Positions 13,493-17,824 of a DNA stretch of 17,824 bases are shown in pieces (within the stretch, counting starts at the first letter, position 1; the number at the start of each line of letters is the position of its first letter). A program made the translations under genes and the position numbers. The notes under the pieces are model-generated. The model ran no database searches. It saw only the letters and a program-made list of their open reading frames with translations, and was not told the origin of the DNA. Location of the stretch: positions 1 through 17,824 of the forward strand of contig DKQU01000107.1 of the NCBI GenBank assembly GCA_002471865.1, in the 5' to 3' direction. The stretch is from Fidelibacterota bacterium UBA7300 (GTDB lineage: Bacteria; Fidelibacterota; Marinisomatia; Marinisomatales; UBA2128).

Positions 13493-14335
13493 TTAAAGTT
13501 GTAACGCTTTCTGAGCTTCATCTCGAACTCTCATAACAGGATCATTCCGACTTAAATCTTTTATTTTTTCATTCAATTCATCATTACTTAGATATTTTGC
13601 AGCTTCAATTGCAACAAGAATTGCTTCAGTTCTTTCGTCTGGATCAACTTCACTGTAGCTTTTTAGATAATCCCGATTGAGTAGATCAAGCAATATATGG
13701 CTTCCGCTACTGTTTCCCATTTTTGCAAGAGCAATGGCAGCATCCCATCGGACGTTTGGTTCACTATCATAGAGCGCCTTCTCCAGAGCAGGAATAGCCG
13801 CTTCAGAGCCAATATTCCCGAGAGAAATAATCGCTTCAAGCCGAATGCGTGCATCGGGTGCTTCGGCCAGCTCAATGAGCGGTACCATGGCTCTTTCATC
13901 GCGTAAAAGCCCAAGAGAATGGATTAAAGTTAATTGGTTATCTCCAGATGAAGACAATAAATCTGCCAATAGGATGGGTACAAATTCTGTTCTTTTTGTC
14001 ATTCCCATAGCCAGTGTTAAATATTGACGAACGCGTGGATCATCATGTTTAGCTTCACGATAGGCGAGATTCATCTCGGATACAAACTTATCTCCTGGAG
14101 GGATGAGATCAGGATTCTGGAGGAATTTGGATAGATCAACAGCCGCCTGCCATCTCTGCGATTGACTACCCGTTCTGATTTGTGTTAAAAGATCATAGGC
14201 ATCTCTTCCATCGTAAGTAATCAGCCGGGTCAGACCATACACAAGAACCGCAAATGCAGCAATTAAAAATGGAACCACGAAAAACGAGTGAACTATTACC
14301 CGGAGAGTGCTCTTTTTTTCTTCACTTTTAGCCAA
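13493..14335 (-). CDS. Membrane-anchored HEAT-repeat protein heading the bc-complex operon
   Basis: A 280-residue protein with one N-terminal membrane helix (about 15-38) after a short basic cytoplasmic segment, followed by alpha-helical HEAT/PBS-lyase-like repeats. The clearest are at 133-159 (LIHSLGLLRDERAMVPLIELAE), 162-190 (ARIRLEAIISLGNIGSEAAIPALEKAL) and 194-222 (NVRWDAAIALAKMG), with weaker units at 100-125 and 236-278. The repeats would lie in the periplasm if the helix is an N-in anchor. No catalytic motif is seen; HEAT arrays are protein-binding scaffolds, so a role in assembling the Rieske/cyt b complex or docking its octaheme cytochrome is inferred from position alone. The start is TTG at 14335, supported by AGGA 8 nt upstream. 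The Rieske gene starts 5 nt after its stop. Confidence 0.82.
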   Translation of the reverse strand: MAKSEEKKSTLRVIVHSFFVVPFLIAAFAVLVYGLTRLITYDGRDAYDLLTQIRTGSQSQRWQAAVDLSKFLQNPDLIPPGDKFVSEMNLAYREAKHDDPRVRQYLTLAMGMTKRTEFVPILLADLLSSSGDNQLTLIHSLGLLRDERAMVPLIELAEAPDARIRLEAIISLGNIGSEAAIPALEKALYDSEPNVRWDAAIALAKMGNSSGSHILLDLLNRDYLKSYSEVDPDERTEAILVAIEAAKYLSNDELNEKIKDLSRNDPVMRVRDEAQKALQL

Positions 14336-14440
14336 GAGGTTTATCCTATTTATCTATAATAAATTGAATCGGAAATATACATACTTAGCTGTCTTTACAG
14401 CAAATATAAAACTGGGGCATGTAGCAACTTTTTTCAAGTG
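14336..14440 (-). other. Gap between tRNA-Leu and the bc operon
   Basis: About 105 AT-rich bases that should hold the bc-operon promoter if it is not co-transcribed with the tRNA. The best minus-strand pair is TTGCTG, 18 nt, TATATT (about 14402-14373), with a weak -35. A small inverted repeat GCTGT/ACAGC (14388-14401) overlaps it. Nothing here resembles the Rrf2-type operator seen upstream of rrf2 and cox1, and there is no clear terminator after the tRNA. Confidence 0.25.
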
Positions 14441-14524
14441 TGCCGCGGGCGAGACTCGAACTCGCACAGCCAGATGGCCACCAGCTCCTAAGGCTGACGT
14501 GTCTACCAGTTCCACCACCGCGGC
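14441..14524 (-). tRNA. tRNA-Leu (anticodon UAG)
   Basis: An 84-nt class II tRNA. The acceptor stem is GCCGCGG (5', 14524-14518) pairing with CCGCGGC (14448-14442) plus discriminator A. The D loop holds GGTAGAC; the anticodon stem TCAGC/GCTGG encloses CTTAGGA with anticodon TAG, reading CUN leucine codons. A long variable arm (GCC-ATCT-GGC) and a T arm GCGAG-TTCGAGT-CTCGC complete it. The 3' CCA is not encoded (A is followed by CAC). It lies between the secreted-protein terminator and the bc operon, on the same strand as both. Confidence 0.96.
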
Positions 14525-14566
14525 AACAATACACGTAAATTTAGCTAATTACAGCTATACCTTAAA

Positions 14567-14596
14567 ACAAAAGAGGACAGCCTAAACTGTCCTCTT
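14567..14596 (-). terminator. Rho-independent terminator after the secreted repeat protein
   Basis: A 10-bp perfect stem (AAGAGGACAG 14571-14580 with CTGTCCTCTT 14587-14596) and a 6-nt loop, followed on the minus strand by TTTTGTTTTAAGG. It begins 27 nt after the stop of the large gene and isolates it from the tRNA. Confidence 0.85.
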
Positions 14597-14623
14597 CCTC
14601 ATTATATCTATAAGCAGTAATGT

Positions 14624-17600
14624 TTACTTCAAAAGGATCATCTTCTTTGTATCTGCAAAGTTACCGCTTTTCACCCTATAGAAGTAAACTCCGCTGTTAA
14701 CAGGTGACCCTGCACTGTCCCTGCCATTCCAAATGATGTGGTATTGACCAGCATCAAGATATCCATCCGTAAGAATAGCAACTTCCTGACCTAACAGATT
14801 CAACACACTCACTCTAGTATGGCCGGATTGAGAGAGATCATACGCAATGGTTGTCATCGGGTTGAATGGGTTAGGATAGTTCTGGTGAAGAACATATTGG
14901 TCAGGAACGATATAAACGAACCCATCTCCAATTCCCACTTCACCGATTGTAAACCAATCACCCATTCCAAACGTGAAGATAGTGGGTTCTCCTTCAGCAT
15001 CGGACGCTGCCGCTTCAGTAAAATTCAGTGCAACAGCACCTTCTTCAGCCCCGGCAGAAACGTTCACTGTGACAATAAGAACCGGTCCCTCACCTGGTGT
15101 AATCGCCTCAATTGGTGGAGTCATATCAAACTCAAGAACCCGCAAGCTACCATCAGTAAACTCATTCCACGACATACTGGCATCAGCCGGGATTCGATCC
15201 GTCATCGTCACATCAGTCACAGTCAGCCAGTTGGGGAAATCCTCGATGAAGACCTGGAAGCCGAAAACGTCAACGGTGTTCGCAAGATCCACGGTATAAG
15301 TCCCTTCCCCGCCAACATTGGCACTACCGCCGCCGATCGAGAAGAGAGCTTCAGGTGTACCGATTGCAAAATCGCCAGCAGATACGAGAGTGTATATTTC
15401 GCTTTGACCTGGACCCCAAAATTGATAGGAACCGAACTCTACATTTACTACAGTCTCCATCTCAGCGTTTGGATCAACAGCGAATGTGAGCTCAGCAATG
15501 GGTCCAGTCCCAGGTTCAATGGCATCATCCGCCCATCCTACTGCAGTCACCCAGTAAACACCATTGGTTTCAACACCGTCAATAGTTATGCTACTTGGTA
15601 CCCTGTCAGTTGCCTGAACGGAAATTCCTTCCAAAACGTCCGGATTATCTACGATGAAAAGCTCAAAGCCATAAATCGGTTGAGTATTTGTAAGACTAAG
15701 TTCCACTGTCCCTTCACTACCGGGATCTGCGTAACCGCCGCCCAACATTGCGTACTGCGTTTCTATGAAGATTTCAAACGAACCATCTTCCGTCGCCACA
15801 ATAAAGATATTACCATCAGGACCAACAGCATCTGCCTCTGTAAAGACAAGATCTGCCACGACTTCAGAAGTATAGGATGCCAGATAAGCAATTGCAGCCA
15901 CGGGTCCTTCACCAGGTGTAACTTCGCCTCCGGAGAAACTGGCAGTCATAATACCACCGGCCAGTTCGGAAAATTCAACGTTAAATCCAGCGGTTCGGTC
16001 AGTAGTAACCACATCTTGTGCTACGACCGCATTTGGAATATCATTGATTGTAAATGAAAATTCAGCTACCGTTGAGGCATTCTCCAAACTGACATAAATT
16101 GTATCTACATATCCGGATATAGCTGCACCATTGCTGAGACTCATAGTGACCCACTCAGCAGGTAGAGCCGCAGCTTCATTGGAATAACCAGATTCTCCCA
16201 TTTCACCATAATCGGCACTCACTACGTAATAGTACCATGTTCCATTTTCTACAGTTACGTCGTCATAATTTAATGTGCCGGCATCAACCACATCTACCAA
16301 CTCATAACCAGAACCGGAAGTAGTAGAACGGTAGATATTGTACGCATCTAATGTCCGCAAATCAATACTGCGAACTTCCTCTTCTGTCACAAATGAAAAC
16401 TGTGCCGAAACCGTCTGGTTTATTTCAATAAAATCGCCATCAAATGGGTTGGATGCTTTACGAGACGCTGCTTCATTATTAATTGAACCAACAGGAAACA
16501 CTGGCGCCTCCACTAACTCTCTTGAACCATCAGCCATAATCCATAAATCCATTAAGAAATCCATGATTCCGTTAAGTTCCATGGCTGAATAATCTGATAA
16601 GGCACCCATATATGACGCCCCATCCATAGCAGCATCACCATCAAGACATGGATAGGCATCAGCAGCATCATTACCAAGAGGTTCCAAGAAAATTCCAACT
16701 AGTCCACTCTCAGGTAGTGACCCTAGACTAATACCTTCCTCCCACTGATCGTCTCCAGTGCTCTGAAGTCCTTCAACAACACCAAGTTCAGTATAAGTAT
16801 CCCAGTCAACAATATGAATCTTGTAATCCCAGATGCCATTAAAACCCCAAGGTGAATGACGGAAATCAACCATCTCAACAGTCACATTGGAAAACCCACT
16901 CAAGTCATAAACCACACCGTATCCAAAGTCAAACTGTTGGTAAAATCCATTTGTAGGAGTTCCATCATGCTGACTCAGCTCAAACAAGTCTCCATTACCT
17001 CCGCCACCACCTCCGCCAGTGGGTTCCTCCCAAACCAGCGGAACATGTCCATCAAGTCCGGTTTCAGCCATGAGATTGACTGGCGGCTCGAGATAACCGG
17101 GATAGACCGTCACGACACCAGTACCCAGTTCAGCAATCCAGATGAATCCGCCAACTTCGTCAGAAACAACAACACCATCAAAAGTCAGATCGATATCACC
17201 AGCATGTACATAATCACCGATTGAAGCAGAGATGCTGACGATTTCTCCCTCCCCTGGTACTAAAGATTCATTATCCGGATCCCACAATATAACTCTCAAA
17301 GCGCCGCTGATTTCTGTCCACTCAACATCAAATCCTTCAGCCCGACCCGTAGCTGTGACAGCATCTATAGTCAGATCGTTAGGAGTGTCTACCAAATCAA
17401 ATTGAAGGCCGCCTACACCCGTATCATTAGTCAGACTTACAGAAATATCAACTTGTTCCCCTGCATCTGCCGTTCCGCCCTCTACGTACATAGAGACGGT
17501 GGTTCCAACGGCGATGATAGCAGGATCACCAACACTAGCATCCAGTTCATTTCCATCTGGATCAGAAACAATAAGGTCAGAAAGAGAAAGGGTAACTACT

Positions 17601-17824
17601 GCTGAGCCATAATCGCTGGCATCATAGTGTAGCTCAAGAATAGCGCCGTCACCAGCATCAATATTATCACCGGCAATACTCATCAGTAGAACCCGGATGT
17701 GTCCCTCGCCAAAATCGTTAAAAGAGACGTCAAATCCTTCCGCTCGACCGACAGCTACCACATCAGTAAGTGGCAACATATTCGGGGATTGGATAACATC
17801 GAACTGGAGACCGCCAACATCATC
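14624..17824 (-). CDS. Large secreted protein with cohesin-like repeats, split FnIII domain and T9SS sorting tail (5' end outside window)
   Basis: The frame is open to the window edge: the 15 codons before the first in-window Met (17779) read DDVGGLQFDVIQSPN, matching the repeat consensus, so this is the 3' part of a longer gene; 1066 residues are visible. In order (numbered from the edge): cohesin-like repeats at about 1-107, 108-243, 557-687, 688-821 and 822-961, each with VGGLQFDL/FGFQVFI, a T-x-R-AEGFDV-like stretch and (T/V)PGEGPI; a fibronectin III domain whose first strand (244-268, PPVNLMAETGLDGHVPLVW) and remainder (about 486-556, LDAYNIYRSTTSGSGYEL) are separated by a polyglycine linker (269-277) and a roughly 200-residue insert; and a C-terminal T9SS sorting domain (977-1066) with HQNYPNPFNP and ending GVYFYRVKSGNFADTKKMILLK. 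It is probably exported by the type IX system and released or anchored at the cell surface. The function may be adhesion or scaffolding; no catalytic motif is visible. It is separated from the respiratory genes by a terminator and a tRNA. Confidence 0.9.
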   Translation of the reverse strand, partial: DDVGGLQFDVIQSPNMLPLTDVVAVGRAEGFDVSFNDFGEGHIRVLLMSIAGDNIDAGDGAILELHYDASDYGSAVVTLSLSDLIVSDPDGNELDASVGDPAIIAVGTTVSMYVEGGTADAGEQVDISVSLTNDTGVGGLQFDLVDTPNDLTIDAVTATGRAEGFDVEWTEISGALRVILWDPDNESLVPGEGEIVSISASIGDYVHAGDIDLTFDGVVVSDEVGGFIWIAELGTGVVTVYPGYLEPPVNLMAETGLDGHVPLVWEEPTGGGGGGGNGDLFELSQHDGTPTNGFYQQFDFGYGVVYDLSGFSNVTVEMVDFRHSPWGFNGIWDYKIHIVDWDTYTELGVVEGLQSTGDDQWEEGISLGSLPESGLVGIFLEPLGNDAADAYPCLDGDAAMDGASYMGALSDYSAMELNGIMDFLMDLWIMADGSRELVEAPVFPVGSINNEAASRKASNPFDGDFIEINQTVSAQFSFVTEEEVRSIDLRTLDAYNIYRSTTSGSGYELVDVVDAGTLNYDDVTVENGTWYYYVVSADYGEMGESGYSNEAAALPAEWVTMSLSNGAAISGYVDTIYVSLENASTVAEFSFTINDIPNAVVAQDVVTTDRTAGFNVEFSELAGGIMTASFSGGEVTPGEGPVAAIAYLASYTSEVVADLVFTEADAVGPDGNIFIVATEDGSFEIFIETQYAMLGGGYADPGSEGTVELSLTNTQPIYGFELFIVDNPDVLEGISVQATDRVPSSITIDGVETNGVYWVTAVGWADDAIEPGTGPIAELTFAVDPNAEMETVVNVEFGSYQFWGPGQSEIYTLVSAGDFAIGTPEALFSIGGGSANVGGEGTYTVDLANTVDVFGFQVFIEDFPNWLTVTDVTMTDRIPADASMSWNEFTDGSLRVLEFDMTPPIEAITPGEGPVLIVTVNVSAGAEEGAVALNFTEAAASDAEGEPTIFTFGMGDWFTIGEVGIGDGFVYIVPDQYVLHQNYPNPFNPMTTIAYDLSQSGHTRVSVLNLLGQEVAILTDGYLDAGQYHIIWNGRDSAGSPVNSGVYFYRVKSGNFADTKKMILLK

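Noticed and set aside
14376..14405. A 10-codon ORF and a GCTGT/ACAGC hairpin upstream of the HEAT gene as a leader peptide or attenuator
   Set aside because: No ribosome binding site, no T-run after the hairpin and no coding character.
14819..16057. A 412-codon open frame on the plus strand
   Set aside because: It lies entirely inside the large secreted-protein gene on the other strand, has the low-complexity look of a reverse-frame translation, no recognisable domain and no ribosome binding site; the minus-strand frame has clear repeats and a sorting domain.
17777..17779. ATG at 17779 as the true start of the secreted protein
   Set aside because: The frame continues upstream to the window edge with sequence matching the internal repeats, and there is no signal peptide after this Met.

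Overview
The window is a one-directional respiratory locus: every gene that can be supported reads on the minus strand, so transcription runs from high to low coordinates. The organism looks like a Gram-negative, aerobically respiring member of the Fibrobacterota-Chlorobiota-Bacteroidota side of the tree, most likely Candidatus Marinimicrobia (SAR406) or a relative such as Ignavibacteria or Calditrichota. The reasons are the C-terminal type IX secretion sorting domain with its 'NYPNPFNP' motif on the large secreted protein, the moderately AT-rich composition, frequent TTG/GTG starts, and a bc complex headed by a membrane HEAT-repeat protein. The phylum assignment is inference.

Layout, in order of transcription. 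(1) 17824-14624: the 3' part of a very large secreted protein made of cohesin-like beta-sandwich repeats, a fibronectin III domain split by an insertion, and a T9SS sorting tail, closed by a hairpin terminator. (2) 14524-14441: tRNA-Leu(UAG). (3) 14335-7904: quinol-oxidising Rieske/cytochrome b complex of b6-like (split) type: membrane HEAT protein, Rieske, cytochrome b6-like subunit with the Cys expected to carry a covalent heme c, an enlarged subunit-IV-like protein, and a 1003-residue membrane-anchored octaheme cytochrome c with a long coiled coil. (4) 7828-7109: a secreted cupredoxin-like protein with a lysine-rich tail, ended by a clear terminator. (5) 6901-91: an Rrf2-family, probably Fe-S-binding regulator, an unlisted 30-residue membrane peptide, heme O synthase (ctaB), then the aa3-type oxidase operon cox1, cox3, cox4, two small membrane proteins, cox2 and heme A synthase (ctaA). 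A further membrane protein may begin at the left edge.

Together the genes describe electron flow from quinol through the Rieske/cyt b complex and the octaheme cytochrome (and perhaps the cupredoxin) to CuA of the oxidase, with the heme A enzymes encoded alongside.

The most interesting observations are: (a) a 31-bp palindrome next to a consensus promoter upstream of rrf2, resembling the IscR type-1 operator, with a second, partly degenerate copy in front of cox1, suggesting that one Fe-S/redox/NO-responsive regulator controls the terminal oxidase; (b) a 30-aa ORF coupled to ctaB; (c) an oxidase subunit I that keeps the D-channel and the catalytic His/Tyr/CuB residues but lacks the canonical K-channel lysine and serine; (d) the same acidic-tryptophan C-terminal tail (DEWDD...W) on both CoxB and the octaheme cytochrome, two partners expected to exchange electrons, while the neighbouring cupredoxin ends in polylysine. 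No intergenic gap exceeds about 210 bases, and no CRISPR array, insertion sequence or attachment site was seen.
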